Source: Pseudomonadota bacterium (GTDB lineage Bacteria; Desulfobacterota; Desulfovibrionia; Desulfovibrionales; Desulfovibrionaceae). Taken from it: a stretch of 64,000 nt of DNA. This document shows, piece after piece, positions 26,204 through 38,269 of the stretch (position 1 is its first letter; each line of letters begins with the position of its first letter). Both the position numbers and the translations under genes were made by a program. The stretch spans positions 124,001 through 188,000 of the forward strand of contig JAHJLB010000051.1 of the NCBI GenBank assembly GCA_018822105.1, given 5' to 3'. The notes below the pieces were generated by a model that saw only the letters and a list, made by a program, of their open reading frames with translations, had not been told where the DNA came from and did not search any database.

Positions 26204-27079
26204 ATGGCTTCCCTGAGGGATGTCAAAACGAAAATTGGCGCGATCAAGAAGACCAAGCAGATCACCAAGGCCATGAACATGGTGGCCTCGGCGAAGCTGC
26301 GCAACGCGCAAAGCCGCATTGAGCGGTTCAAGCCGTACGCGCAGAAGTTCTTCGAGATGCTTGGCGACTTGGCGGCCGGAGCGGACGAGTCGGTCCATCC
26401 GCTTTTGGCCAAGCGCGATGAAAAAAAGACCGTGGGCATTGTGCTCGTCACATCAGATCGCGGCCTGTGCGGCAGCTTCAACGTCAACCTGATCAAGGCC
26501 GCGCTCACGTTGGCCAAAGAGAAGAAGGCCGCCGGCCTGGACGTGAAGTTCTACTGCGTGGGCAAAAAGGGTCGTGACGCCGTCCGCAAGGCCGAGCACG
26601 AAATCCTTGTGCAATACCGTGATGTCATGAACAGCTTTGATTTCACCCTGGCCAGCAAGCTCGGGCAGGAGCTCATCAACTCCTTCCTGGACGCCACCCT
26701 GGACGAGGTGGTGTTGGTCTACGGCGAGTTCATCAGCCTGGGCAGACAGGTGCCTGTTGCGCAGACCATTCTGCCCATCAGCGGCGACCAGGCCGGCGTG
26801 GCCGCAGTGAAGAGCTCGGGCAAGGAATACGTCTATGAGCCCTCCGTGGAGGGACTCCTGGCCGAACTCCTGCCCCGCTTCATCAAGGTTCAGGTCTATC
26901 GTGGAATGCTCGACACGTCCGCCAGCGAGCATGCGGCCCGCATGAGCGCCATGAACAACGCGACGCGCGCCTGCGACGACATGACAAATGCCCTGACGCT
27001 TCTGTACAACAAGACGCGCCAGGCTGCCATCACCAGAGACCTTATGGACATCGTCGGCGCCACAGAAGCGCTGAAGTAA
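26204..27079 (+). CDS. atpG: ATP synthase F1 subunit gamma
   Basis: A 291-residue protein: MASLRDVKTKIGAIKKTKQITKAMNMVASAKLRNAQ at the N-terminus and SEHAARMSAMNNATRACDDM plus a final helix at the C-terminus form the rotor shaft coiled coil. ITRDLMDIVGATEALK closes the protein as usual. ATG follows GCAGGAGGGTGCG. Confidence 0.97.
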   Translation: MASLRDVKTKIGAIKKTKQITKAMNMVASAKLRNAQSRIERFKPYAQKFFEMLGDLAAGADESVHPLLAKRDEKKTVGIVLVTSDRGLCGSFNVNLIKAALTLAKEKKAAGLDVKFYCVGKKGRDAVRKAEHEILVQYRDVMNSFDFTLASKLGQELINSFLDATLDEVVLVYGEFISLGRQVPVAQTILPISGDQAGVAAVKSSGKEYVYEPSVEGLLAELLPRFIKVQVYRGMLDTSASEHAARMSAMNNATRACDDMTNALTLLYNKTRQAAITRDLMDIVGATEALK

Positions 27080-28498
<1,419 letters not shown>

Positions 28499-28504
28499 TG
28501 TGCC

Positions 28505-28927
28505 ATGTCCAAGAAGCTGCTGCTTGAAATCGTGACGCCCGACCGCAAGGTCCTCTCGCAGGACGTTGACTATGTCGGAGCTCCCGGCGCGCTGGGCGAG
28601 TTCGGTGTTTTGCCGAACCACATCCCCTTCCTGTCCGCGCTGGGCATCGGCAACCTGTACTACAAGGACGCCGGCAAGACGCATTACGTCTTCGTCTCCG
28701 GCGGGTTTGCCGAGGTCAGCCCGGACAAGGTCACCATCCTGGCCGAGGCTGCGGAAAAGGCGACGGACATTGACTTGGAACGCGCCCGCAAGGCCCAGGA
28801 ACGTGCCCAGCAGCGTCTGGCCCGCGCCCAGGAAAAGATCGACCATGCCCGCGCCCAGGCCGCGCTGCGTCGCTCCCTGGCCCGGTTGAGCTGCCGCAAC
28901 TCCGGGGAAAAGTCCGGGACGTGCTAG
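28505..28927 (+). CDS. atpC: ATP synthase F1 subunit epsilon
   Basis: A 140-residue protein. The N-terminal beta-sandwich ([43 protein letters not shown]) and C-terminal helix pair ([37 protein letters not shown]) are complete. The last ten residues ([11 protein letters not shown]) look non-conserved. It regulates ATPase activity and binds gamma. Last gene of the operon, followed by a terminator. Confidence 0.96.
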   Translation: MSKKLLLEIVTPDRKVLSQDVDYVGAPGALGEFGVLPNHIPFLSALGIGNLYYKDAGKTHYVFVSGGFAEVSPDKVTILAEAAEKATDIDLERARKAQERAQQRLARAQEKIDHARAQAALRRSLARLSCRNSGEKSGTC

Positions 28928-28975
28928 CCGACCTCACCCTGCGCCGCTCATTGGCTCAGGACGTCTAAGAAACCT

Positions 28976-29008
28976 AGGCAGGCCGGGCTCATCCGGCCTG
29001 CCTTTTTT
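28976..29008 (+). terminator. Rho-independent terminator of the atp F1 operon
   Basis: AGGCAGGCCGG (28976-28986), loop GCTCAT, CCGGCCTGCCT (28993-29003), then a run of T to 29008. Confidence 0.93.
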
Positions 29009-29057
29009 CATCCGCCAGACGGCCACTACACGGGCAGCCCCGCTGCCAGGAGAAGCC

Positions 29058-30434
29058 ATGCCGCACCAGAACACCATCGCCGTCATCCTGGCCGCCGGAA
29101 AGGGCACGCGCATGCACTCGGACAAGCCCAAGGTGCTGCAGACGCTTCTGGGGGAGACCATGCTGCGCTATGTGGCCGATGCCGCCAATGCCGTGGCCGC
29201 CAACGTGGTCACCGTTGTGGGGCACGGGCAGGACCTGGTCCGCAGGACGCATCCCGACCTGGCCGAGGGCTTCGTGCTCCAGGAAGACCAGAAGGGCACG
29301 GGACACGCCCTGCAGGTGGCCTGGGAGAGGGTCCGCGCCTCTGGCGCCAGCCACTGCCTCGTGCTCAACGGGGACACGCCGCTGGTGACGCCCGAGGCCC
29401 TGGAAGACCTCATGAACACCGCCCAGGAGGGCGCGGACATCGCCTTTCTCTCGGCCCTGCTGCCCCAGGCCGGGGCCTTTGGCCGTGTCTTGCGCGGCTC
29501 CGACGGCGAGGTCGTGGGCATCGTGGAGGCCAAGGACTATGACCCCCAGCGCTTTGGCCCCGACACCGGCGAGGTGAACACCGGTTTGTTCTGCCTGCGC
29601 GTGTCCGCCGTGGAGGCCATCCTGTTCTCCCTCACCAGCGCCAACCGGGCGGGGGAATTCTACATCACCGACCTGGTGGGCCTGGGCGTTGAGGCCGGTC
29701 TCGATGTCCACGCCCTGCCCCGCGAGGACGCCAACACGCTCATGGGCATCAATTCGCCGGCCGAGCTCGCCATTGCCGAAGAAAGCCTTCGCAAAGGCAT
29801 TGTGGACCGGCTCCTGGCCTCAGGCTGCCTCATCCACCAGCCCCAGGGCGTGGTGGTGGGACCGCATGCCGTGGTTGAGCCCGGCGCGGAGCTCAACGGG
29901 CCCTGCCGCATCCTCGGTGCATCCCGTGTCGCGCAGGGGGCGCGGGTCGGCGCCTTCAGCCAGCTGCTCAGCTCCGTGCTGGAGCCTGGAGCCGAGGTGC
30001 GTGAATTCAGCCATCTGGAATCCGCGCGGCTCTCTTCCGGCAGCGTCGCCGGACCCTATGCCCGCCTGCGGCCCGGGGCGGTGCTCATGGAGAACGCGCG
30101 CGTGGGCAATTTCGTGGAGATGAAGAAATCCGTGCTGGGGCCCGGGGCCAAGGCCGGGCATCTGACCTACCTGGGCGACGCGGACGTGGGCGCCGGCGCC
30201 AACATCGGCGCAGGGACCATCACGTGCAATTACGACGGCACCAACAAGCACAAAACACACATCGGGTCCGGCGCCTTCATCGGCAGCAATACGGCCCTGG
30301 TGGCCCCTGTGCGCGTTGGCGAGAACGCTTTGATTGGCGCGGGTTCCGTCATCACCAAGGACGTTCCGGACAAGGCCCTGGGCATCGCCAGGGCGCGCCA
30401 GAGCAATCTTGAGGGCCGTGGCAAGAAACCTTGA
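29058..30434 (+). CDS. glmU: Bifunctional UDP-N-acetylglucosamine pyrophosphorylase / glucosamine-1-phosphate N-acetyltransferase
   Basis: A 458-residue protein. The N-terminal uridylyltransferase domain starts IAVILAAGKGTRMHSDKPKVLQ and carries LNGDTPLV. From about residue 250 a left-handed beta-helix of hexapeptide repeats (acetyltransferase) leads to the conserved YLGDADVGAGANIGAGTITCNYDGTNKHKTHIG. It makes UDP-GlcNAc for peptidoglycan and for the amino-sugar pathway encoded at 41930-47680. ATG follows AGGAG. Confidence 0.97.
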   Translation: MPHQNTIAVILAAGKGTRMHSDKPKVLQTLLGETMLRYVADAANAVAANVVTVVGHGQDLVRRTHPDLAEGFVLQEDQKGTGHALQVAWERVRASGASHCLVLNGDTPLVTPEALEDLMNTAQEGADIAFLSALLPQAGAFGRVLRGSDGEVVGIVEAKDYDPQRFGPDTGEVNTGLFCLRVSAVEAILFSLTSANRAGEFYITDLVGLGVEAGLDVHALPREDANTLMGINSPAELAIAEESLRKGIVDRLLASGCLIHQPQGVVVGPHAVVEPGAELNGPCRILGASRVAQGARVGAFSQLLSSVLEPGAEVREFSHLESARLSSGSVAGPYARLRPGAVLMENARVGNFVEMKKSVLGPGAKAGHLTYLGDADVGAGANIGAGTITCNYDGTNKHKTHIGSGAFIGSNTALVAPVRVGENALIGAGSVITKDVPDKALGIARARQSNLEGRGKKP

Positions 30435-30465
30435 TTTCAGTTTCGGAAGGCGGTAGGGTCTGAGC

Positions 30466-30648
30466 ATGGAACTTATCGAAAGGTTGGAAGCGCGTTTTGG
30501 AGAGCTTATGGCGCGCATTCGGCTGCTGGAAGAGGAGAACCGGTCCCTGGCCGAGCAAAAAGAGGTCGAGGCCGGCAAAAGGCGGGAGGTCCAGGAGCGC
30601 ATTGAGGCCCTTCTGGTGAAGGTACAGGCATCGCTCGACGGGCGATAA
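30466..30648 (+). CDS. zapB: ZapB-like coiled-coil cell-division protein
   Basis: A 60-residue protein that is almost all coiled coil (MELIERLEARFGELMARIRLLEEENRSLAEQK). Its size, heptad pattern and place immediately before zapA match ZapB-type septal ring factors. The symbol rests on this resemblance; sequence conservation in short coiled coils is low. Confidence 0.75.
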   Translation: MELIERLEARFGELMARIRLLEEENRSLAEQKEVEAGKRREVQERIEALLVKVQASLDGR

Positions 30649-30663
30649 GGCACGACGTACGCC

Positions 30664-30918
30664 ATGCCTCGCTACACCATATCGGTCAACGGACTGGAAC
30701 TTTCATTCAAGACGGATGCGGATGAAAAACGCATTCAGGCTGCCCAGGCCCTGCTTGAGGACCGATTCGTCGAGCTGAGCAGGGATGGGCGATATATCAG
30801 CAGGGAGAAACTGCTCACGCTTTTGGCCCTCGGGATTGCAGACGATTATCTCGAACTTCGCCAGAAGCTGGCGGGCCAGGAGGCCCGGATGCAGGAGCTC
30901 TTGGAGAGGCGACAATAG
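30664..30918 (+). CDS. zapA: Cell division protein ZapA
   Basis: An 84-residue protein: YTISVNGLELSFKTDADEKRIQAAQALLEDRFVEL is the ZapA N-terminal beta-hairpin/helix, followed by a coiled-coil helix (LLALGIADDYLELRQKLAGQEARMQELLERRQ). It crosslinks FtsZ filaments. The order zapB-zapA-6S RNA is also seen around the 6S gene in many proteobacteria. Confidence 0.9.
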   Translation: MPRYTISVNGLELSFKTDADEKRIQAAQALLEDRFVELSRDGRYISREKLLTLLALGIADDYLELRQKLAGQEARMQELLERRQ

Positions 30919-30959
30919 GCCGGACCAACGGCCTTGCGCATAGGGAAAAGTGGGATAAA

Positions 30960-31136
30960 CCCTGGGGAGTTCGTGATTGCTCTTGAGTTTTTGAGCCAAT
31001 AAGCATCAAAAGGGATCTGCCAGAGCGCGCCCGTGTGCATGCCCGTCTTCGTGCGGGGAGCCTGACGGCCAGCCGGTGGAGCCCACCTCGATAAACGAGG
31101 TTCATAACTCCAAGAACGACACGGCGCCCCGGGGCT
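30960..31136 (+). ncRNA. ssrS: 6S RNA
   Basis: The 413-base gap between zapA and rny has no ORF and contains a long closing stem: CCCTGGGG (30960-30967) pairs with CCCCGGGG (31127-31134), and CGTG (30972-30975) pairs with CACG (31120-31123), enclosing about 180 bases with internal hairpins such as CCTCG-ATAAA-CGAGG near 31086. Position right after zapA is the hallmark site of ssrS in proteobacteria. 6S RNA mimics an open promoter and sequesters the housekeeping RNA polymerase. Ends are approximate. The rest of the gap (31137-31331) shows no further feature. Confidence 0.75.
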
Positions 31137-31331
31137 TAACAGTCCACGGAGCTCTTTCCTGCACCACGCGGCATGAAAGGGCATTCCCCCTCGCATAAAC
31201 GCCCACTGCCCTCCATCAGCTCCCTACCAAGCAGCATGACCCGCGCGGGGATGAGCCCCTCTGGGGCGCTTTCCGCCGCGCACGTATCAGGCCCGTCAAG
31301 GCCTGTCCATATAACCGGAAGGGAGCAGCGC

Positions 31332-32900
<1,569 letters not shown>

Positions 32901-32924
32901 GCCGGACCAGATCTAACGCGCCAG

Positions 32925-32959
32925 AAAGGGCCGGGGAGCGCTGCTCTCCGGCCCTTTTT
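32925..32959 (+). terminator. Rho-independent terminator after rny
   Basis: AAAGGGCCGG-GGAGC pairs with GCTC-TCCGGCCCTTT around a short loop, followed by T residues to 32959. Confidence 0.9.
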
Positions 32960-32998
32960 ATCGGCCCCTGGCGCACAGCGCCCTGCCCCTGGCACGCC

Positions 32999-33029
32999 TT
33001 GCCCTGGCCGGGACAATCCCATATTGTCC
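32999..33029 (+). promoter_or_regulatory. bfr promoter with overlapping palindromic operator
   Basis: TTGCCC (32999-33004), 17 bases, TATTGT (33022-33027). A perfect inverted repeat GGACAAT-CCCAT-ATTGTCC (33011-33029) covers the -10 element, the position expected for a repressor. A second palindrome AGCCCTG-C-CAGGGCT lies at 33042-33056 in the leader. The regulator is unknown; an iron, redox or peroxide sensor would fit the gene. Confidence 0.6.
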
Positions 33030-33090
33030 GTATGCACCAAGAGCCCTGCCAGGGCTTTGAGCAGAACCTAAACGCTGATGGAGGTGCCGC

Positions 33091-33639
33091 ATGGCCGCTG
33101 AAAGCAGGGCGCAACGCAAGGCCAAGGTCCTGGATGCGCTGAACAAGGCAAGGGCGATGGAGCTCTACGCCATCTCCCAGTACATGAACCAGCACTACAA
33201 CCTGGACAACATGGACTACGGCGAAATGGCCGCCAACATGAAGCTCATCGCTATCGACGAGATGCGCCACGCGGAGATGTTCGCCGAGCGCATCAAGGAG
33301 CTGGGCGGCGAGCCCGTGACCCAGGGCGAGGGCAAGGTGGTCAAGGGCCAGGACGTGCGCAAGATCTTCGTGTTCGACGCCGGAGTCGAGGACAGCACCA
33401 TCGACACCTACAACAAGTTCCTGCAGACCTGCCGCGACTGCGGCGACAACATCAGCGTGAACCTGTTCCAGAGCGTCATCGACGAGGAGCAGATCCACTT
33501 CAACCACTTCGACAACGTGGCCGGGCACATCAAGAGCCTGGGCGACAGCTACCTCTCGCGCATCGCGGGCACCCCCTCCACCACCGGCGGCACCACCAAG
33601 GGCTTCGCCCTCAAGCCCGGAGGCGGCGCGGGCGCGTAG
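33091..33639 (+). CDS. bfr: Bacterioferritin (Desulfovibrio-type)
   Basis: A 182-residue four-helix protein, close to Desulfovibrio bacterioferritin (KARAMELYAISQYMNQHY, MKLIAIDEMRHAEMFAERIKELGGEP). All di-iron ferroxidase ligands are present: E24, E57, H60, E100, E133, H136. M58 is in the heme-ligand position; the D. desulfuricans protein holds an iron-coproporphyrin III there. It stores iron in a 24-mer shell and removes oxidants. The C-terminal Gly-rich tail is variable. ATG follows GGAGG. It is bounded by terminators on both sides, so it is its own unit. Confidence 0.93.
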   Translation: MAAESRAQRKAKVLDALNKARAMELYAISQYMNQHYNLDNMDYGEMAANMKLIAIDEMRHAEMFAERIKELGGEPVTQGEGKVVKGQDVRKIFVFDAGVEDSTIDTYNKFLQTCRDCGDNISVNLFQSVIDEEQIHFNHFDNVAGHIKSLGDSYLSRIAGTPSTTGGTTKGFALKPGGGAGA

Positions 33640-33665
33640 CGGCTCTGCCCCATGACGCCAACGGC

Positions 33666-33703
33666 GCGGACGAGGGGACTCTCCCCCTTGTCCGCATTTT
33701 TTT
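33666..33703 (+). terminator. Rho-independent terminator after bfr
   Basis: GCGGAC-GAGGGG pairs with CCCCTT-GTCCGC around a GACTCTC loop, then ATTTTTTT to 33703. Confidence 0.9.
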
Positions 33704-33713
33704 GCGCCGCATA

Positions 33714-33742
33714 TTGACCCAGCGCCTCTCAATCAGTAACTA
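33714..33742 (+). promoter_or_regulatory. katA promoter
   Basis: TTGACC (33714-33719), 17 bases, TAACTA (33737-33742). AACTAGTT (33738-33745) is a palindrome over the -10, and AATCAG/CTGATT flank the start region, so a repressor site is possible. The leader to the ATG at 33830 is about 80 bases. Confidence 0.6.
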
Positions 33743-33829
33743 GTTCCATTAGACTGCTGATTTCTCTGCAGAGCCATGCAGGAGCATGTTTCCCTTCCCT
33801 GCAAAGCCATTTCATCCAGGAGGCCAAAC

Positions 33830-35281
33830 ATGGCGAAGAAGATGCTGACCACCAATGCCGGCGCCCCCGTTGTCGACAACCAAAACATCATGACCGCCGG
33901 CCCGCGCGGCCCCGCCCTGCTCCAGGACGTCTGGTTCCTGGAGAAGCTGGCCCACTTCGACCGCGAGGTCATCCCGGAGCGGCGGATGCACGCCAAGGGC
34001 TCCGGAGCCTATGGCACCTTCACGGTCACCAGGGACATCTCCAAGTTCACCCGGGCCAAGATCTTCTCCAAGGTAGGCAAGAAGACCGAACTCTTCGCGC
34101 GCTTCTCCACCGTGGCTGGAGAACGCGGTGCGGCCGACGCTGAGCGCGACATCCGCGGCTTTGCGCTCAAGTTCTACACCGAAGAAGGCAATTGGGACCT
34201 GGTTGGCAACAACACGCCCGTGTTCTTCATCCGCGACACCATGAAGTTCCCGGACCTGAACCACGCGGTGAAGCGGGACCCGCGCACCAACATGCGCAGC
34301 GCGAAGAACAACTGGGACTTCTGGTCTAGCCTGCCCGAGGCCCTGCATCAGGTCACCGTGGTCATGAGCGACCGGGGCATTCCGGCCTCGTACCGGCACA
34401 TGCACGGGTTCGGCAGCCACACCTTCAGCTTCATCAACAAGAAGAACGAGCGCTTCTGGTGCAAGTTCCACTTCAAGACCCAGCAGGGCATCAAGAACCT
34501 CACCGACGCCGAGGCTGAGGCCCTGGTGGGCAAGTGCCGCGAGAGTCACCAGCGCGACCTCTACGAAAGCATCGAAAAGGGCGACTTTCCGCGCTGGACC
34601 ATGTCCGTGCAGGTGCTCACGGACAAGCAGGCCGCCAAGCTGCCCTACAACCCTTTCGATCTGACCAAGGTCTGGAGGCACAAGGACGCCCCGCTGCTTG
34701 AAGTGGGCGTGCTGGAGTTGAACAAGAACCCGGAGAATTACTTCGCCGAGGTCGAGCAGGCAGCCTTCAATCCGGCCAACGTCGTGCCGGGCATCTCCTT
34801 CTCGCCGGACAAGATGCTTCAGGGACGGCTGTTCTCGTACGGAGACGCCCAGCGGTACCGCCTCGGCGTCAACCACCACCTCATTCCCGTGAACGCCGCG
34901 CGCTGCCCCTTCAACAGCTACCACCGCGACGGGGCCATGCGCGTGGACGGCAACCACGGCAGCACCCTGGGCTACGAGCCCAACAGCTACGGGGAATGGC
35001 AGCAGCAGCCTGACTTCGCCGAGCCGCCGCTCGAGCTTTCCGGAGCCGCAGCCCACTGGGACGCCCGCGAGGACGACGGCGACGATTACTCCCAGCCCGG
35101 CGAACTGTTTCGGATCATGACCAAGGCCCAGCAGCAGGCCCTGTTCGACAACACGGCGCGCTCCCTCAATGAGGCCCCGAAGGAGATCAAGCTTCGGCAC
35201 ATCGGCAACTGCGCCAAGGCCGACCCGGCCTACGGCGCTGGCGTGGCCAAGGCCCTGGGGCTCAAGGTGCCCAAGCTCTGA
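33830..35281 (+). CDS. katA: Monofunctional heme catalase
   Basis: A 483-residue protein, the size of small-subunit (clade 3) catalases. Catalytic His54 sits in [18 protein letters not shown] and the distal Asn in [12 protein letters not shown]. The heme-ligand tyrosine is in [23 protein letters not shown]. The start is the ATG after CAGGAGG; the longer upstream start adds an unlikely extension. It breaks down hydrogen peroxide, here beside bacterioferritin in an otherwise anaerobe-type genome. Confidence 0.96.
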   Translation: MAKKMLTTNAGAPVVDNQNIMTAGPRGPALLQDVWFLEKLAHFDREVIPERRMHAKGSGAYGTFTVTRDISKFTRAKIFSKVGKKTELFARFSTVAGERGAADAERDIRGFALKFYTEEGNWDLVGNNTPVFFIRDTMKFPDLNHAVKRDPRTNMRSAKNNWDFWSSLPEALHQVTVVMSDRGIPASYRHMHGFGSHTFSFINKKNERFWCKFHFKTQQGIKNLTDAEAEALVGKCRESHQRDLYESIEKGDFPRWTMSVQVLTDKQAAKLPYNPFDLTKVWRHKDAPLLEVGVLELNKNPENYFAEVEQAAFNPANVVPGISFSPDKMLQGRLFSYGDAQRYRLGVNHHLIPVNAARCPFNSYHRDGAMRVDGNHGSTLGYEPNSYGEWQQQPDFAEPPLELSGAAAHWDAREDDGDDYSQPGELFRIMTKAQQQALFDNTARSLNEAPKEIKLRHIGNCAKADPAYGAGVAKALGLKVPKL

Positions 35282-35320
35282 CGGGTCCGGCTGCGGACCG
35301 CTCAGGAAGCCCAGGATCCA

Positions 35321-35358
35321 GGGGGGGGGCCGGGCAGACGGGACGCCCCCCCCTTTTT
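35321..35358 (+). terminator. Rho-independent terminator after katA
   Basis: A run of nine G then C (35321-35330) pairs with GCCCCCCCC (35345-35353) around CGGGCAGACGGGAC, followed by five T. Confidence 0.85.
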
Positions 35359-35394
35359 CTTGCCCCGCGCTCCGCCCTCGCGTAAGCACTGCAC

Positions 35395-36183
35395 ATGCGC
35401 ATCCTTTTCCTGGGCGACATCGTGGGCCGGCCCGGCCGCCACGCCGTGAAGAAGCACCTCCCGGCCATCCGTCAGGCCGAGGCCGTGGATCTGGTCCTGG
35501 CCAACGCGGAGAACGCCTCCGGCGGCCTCGGGCTCTCCGCGGAAGGCGCCAAGGAGCTCTTCGGCGCCGGCGTGGACGGCCTGAGTTCCGGCAACCACAT
35601 CTGGAAGTTCAAGGACATGCCCTCGTACATGGCCCGCGAGGAACGCCTCGTGCGTCCGGCCAACTATCCGCCCGGCACGCCGGGTCGAGGCTGGACCATC
35701 CTGCGCGTGGGCGGCCTGCCGCCGGTGGCCCTTCTGAACCTCATGGGCCGCACCTACATGCAGGCCCTCGACTGCCCCTTCCGCGCCGCGGACGCGCTCC
35801 TGGCGCAGCTCGACGCCGAGCATCCGGACGCGCGCGTACGCATCCTCGACTTCCACGCCGAGGCCACCAGCGAAAAAAGCTCCCTGGGCTGGCACCTGGA
35901 CGGCCGGGTCACGGCCGTGCTCGGCACGCACACCCACGTGCAGACCAACGACGCGCGCCTTTTGAGAAATGGCACGGCCTTCATCACCGACCTGGGCATG
36001 TGCGGGCCCTTGGACTCCTGCCTGGGCATGGACATCCAGCCCATCCTGAGGAAGTTCTTGACTGCGGCCCCGGAACGATTTGAAGTGGCCAGCGGTCCCG
36101 TGGGCTTGCGCGGGGCCGTGCTCGACATCGACGTATCCACCGGCCGGGCGCGCGACATCCAAGCCTGGCGGTTCAATGCATAG
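35395..36183 (+). CDS. ymdB: TIGR00282-family metallophosphoesterase (YmdB-like)
   Basis: A 262-residue protein: MRILFLGDIVGRPGRHAV, LVLANAENASGGLGLS, GNHIWKF, ILDFHAEATSEKSSLGWHLDGRVTAVLGTHTHVQTNDARL and FITDLGMCGPLDS are the metal-binding motifs of the YmdB family. YmdB of Bacillus hydrolyses 2',3'-cyclic nucleotides and affects biofilm decisions; it is classically encoded next to rny. Here rny lies about 2.5 kb upstream with bfr and katA between. Confidence 0.92.
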   Translation: MRILFLGDIVGRPGRHAVKKHLPAIRQAEAVDLVLANAENASGGLGLSAEGAKELFGAGVDGLSSGNHIWKFKDMPSYMAREERLVRPANYPPGTPGRGWTILRVGGLPPVALLNLMGRTYMQALDCPFRAADALLAQLDAEHPDARVRILDFHAEATSEKSSLGWHLDGRVTAVLGTHTHVQTNDARLLRNGTAFITDLGMCGPLDSCLGMDIQPILRKFLTAAPERFEVASGPVGLRGAVLDIDVSTGRARDIQAWRFNA

Positions 36184-36194
36184 GAGAGGCAACG

Positions 36195-37481
36195 GTGAAC
36201 ATTTTCGACGAACTGTCCTGGCGCGGCCTGGTGCATCAGGTCTCTGACGCGGAGGGCCTGCGCGGGTATCTCGCCACCCCCGGCCAGAGTATGTACTGCG
36301 GCTTCGACCCCACGGCCGAAAGCCTGCACATCGGCAACCTTGTGCCGCTGCTGGCCCTGGTGCGCATGCAGCGCGCCGGGCACAGGCCCATCTTCCTGCT
36401 CGGCGGGGCCACGGGCCTCATCGGCGACCCCTCGGGCAAGGACAAGGAGCGCGAGCTCTCCGACGAGGCCGCCCTGAACGCGCGGGCGGAGCGCATCCGC
36501 ACCCAGGTAGAGGCCTTTTTCGAGCGCAACACCGGCGCCAAGCCCTGGGTGGTGAACAACTACGATTGGGTCAAGAACATGAGCGCCATCGAACTCTTGC
36601 GCGACGTTGGCAAGCATTTCACCGTGAACTGGATGCTGGCCAAGGACTCCGTGAAGGGACGCATCGAGCGCGAGGAGACCGGCATCTCCTACACCGAGTT
36701 CAGCTACATGATCCTGCAGGGCTATGACTTCTACCATTTGTGCAAGGAGCACGGCTGCCGCCTGCAGATCGGCGGCGGCGACCAGTGGGGCAACATCACC
36801 GCCGGCACGGAGCTCATCCGCAAGAAGCAGGCGGGCGAGGCCTTTGCCCTGACCTTCCCGCTCATCACCACGGCCTCGGGCAAGAAGTTCGGCAAGAGCG
36901 AAAAGGGCGCCATCTTCATGAGCACGGCGCTCACCAGCCCCTACGCCTTCTACCAGTACTGGATCAACACCGAAGACGCGGACGTCATCAAGTTCCTCAA
37001 GTACTTCACCTTCCTGACGCAGGAGGAGATCGCCGGGCTGGAGGCCGAGCTGGCGCGGGCCCCGCAGGAGCGCGCCGCGCAGAAGGCCCTGGCGGCCAAC
37101 GCCACCATCATGGTCCACGGCGAGAAGGAGCTCCAGAAGGTGCTGGCCGCCACAGACGCCCTGTTCGGCAAGGGCGACCTGCGCGCCATCGACCACGGCA
37201 CGCTCAACGCCGCCCTGGAGGCCGCGCCGGCAAGGGAGTATGCCTTCGACGCCCTGCCCGACCTGCCGCAGATCCTGGTGGACCTGGGCCTGAGCCCCTC
37301 CAAGGGCCAGGCCCGAAAGGACATCCAGGCCGGGGCCATCGCCCTGAACGGCGGCAAGGTGCTGGACGCCGCGCGCGCCCTCGGCCAGGCCGATTTCCTG
37401 GGCGAAGTCAACGCCACGCACGGTGCCTTCGCGGTGCTGCGCAAGGGCAAGAAGAACTACGGACTGGTGCGGCTGGGCTAG
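36195..37481 (+). CDS. tyrS: Tyrosine--tRNA ligase
   Basis: A 428-residue class I synthetase with GTG start after AGGAGAGG. It has the HIGN motif ([16 protein letters not shown]), the KFGKS motif ([13 protein letters not shown]) and a C-terminal S4 RNA-binding domain ([24 protein letters not shown]). It charges tRNA-Tyr. It follows ymdB by 11 bases. Its end overlaps the convergent glycosyltransferase gene by 4 bases. Confidence 0.97.
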   Translation: MNIFDELSWRGLVHQVSDAEGLRGYLATPGQSMYCGFDPTAESLHIGNLVPLLALVRMQRAGHRPIFLLGGATGLIGDPSGKDKERELSDEAALNARAERIRTQVEAFFERNTGAKPWVVNNYDWVKNMSAIELLRDVGKHFTVNWMLAKDSVKGRIEREETGISYTEFSYMILQGYDFYHLCKEHGCRLQIGGGDQWGNITAGTELIRKKQAGEAFALTFPLITTASGKKFGKSEKGAIFMSTALTSPYAFYQYWINTEDADVIKFLKYFTFLTQEEIAGLEAELARAPQERAAQKALAANATIMVHGEKELQKVLAATDALFGKGDLRAIDHGTLNAALEAAPAREYAFDALPDLPQILVDLGLSPSKGQARKDIQAGAIALNGGKVLDAARALGQADFLGEVNATHGAFAVLRKGKKNYGLVRLG

Positions 37482-38215
37482 GGGAAGAGGCTGTAGCGCA
37501 CGATGCAGTAGAGCGCCCGGACCCCGTCCTTCCAGGTGATCTTCTTGCCTTCCTGGTAGGTGCGTCCGGAATACCCTATGCCCACTTCGTAGATCACCGG
37601 ACGGGCCTTCAGACGGCTGATGCGCGCGGTGACCTCCGGCTCGAAACCGAAGCGCTCCTCGCGCAACCGCACGCTGCGCAGGACCTCCCGACGGAAGACC
37701 TTGTAGCAGGTCTCCATGTCCGTCAGGGTCATGTTGGTCATGATGTTGGAGCACAAGGTCAGGAAGCGATTGCCCATCATGTGCCAGAAATACAGCACGC
37801 GCTTGCTCTCCCCGCCCAGGAAGCGCGACCCGTAGACAACGTCCGCGCGGCCGTCGAGGATGGGCTGCAGGAGCTTCGGATATTCCCTGGGGTCGTACTC
37901 CAGGTCCGCGTCCTGGATAAGCACGATGTCCCCGCCGGCTTGCGCGAACCCGGCATGCAGGGCAGCGCCCTTGCCCCGGTTGACCTCCTGGCGGAAGACC
38001 CGCAGGCGGGGATCCTGCGCGGCCACTGCCTGGGCAACCGCCAGTGAGCCGTCCCGGGACGCATCGTCCACCAGGATGACCTCCAGCTCCAGGCCACACG
38101 CGTCCGCAGCGAGGACGGCCAGCAGCAGGCGCTCCAGGGTGGTCTCCTCATTATAGCAGGGGATAACCACGGAGAGCTTGCGCAGAGGCGCTTCAGGTTG
38201 ACGCATGTAGATCAT
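37478..38215 (-). CDS. Family 2 glycosyltransferase, dolichyl-phosphate mannose synthase (DPM1)-like
   Basis: A 245-residue GT-A protein: [49 protein letters not shown] and YGSRFLGG are DPM1/GtrB-like nucleotide and metal motifs. No C-terminal membrane helices, so it acts as a soluble or peripheral enzyme. It probably transfers a sugar to polyprenyl phosphate, which the divergent GT39-like protein could then use. The start is uncertain: ATG 38215 or 38206, neither with a clear ribosome-binding site. Confidence 0.88.
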   Translation of the reverse strand: MIYMRQPEAPLRKLSVVIPCYNEETTLERLLLAVLAADACGLELEVILVDDASRDGSLAVAQAVAAQDPRLRVFRQEVNRGKGAALHAGFAQAGGDIVLIQDADLEYDPREYPKLLQPILDGRADVVYGSRFLGGESKRVLYFWHMMGNRFLTLCSNIMTNMTLTDMETCYKVFRREVLRSVRLREERFGFEPEVTARISRLKARPVIYEVGIGYSGRTYQEGKKITWKDGVRALYCIVRYSLFP

Positions 38216-38269
38216 ATGCGTAAAATATTAAGCTATTCGGCAAGAAAAGGCAACGTGCATGGAGAACGA

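Noticed and set aside
28880-28970. Frameshift at the end of atpC (LRRSLA-like words recur in a second frame after the stop)
   Set aside because: The epsilon protein already has normal length and a complete C-terminal helix pair; the recurrence is probably chance in GC-rich sequence.
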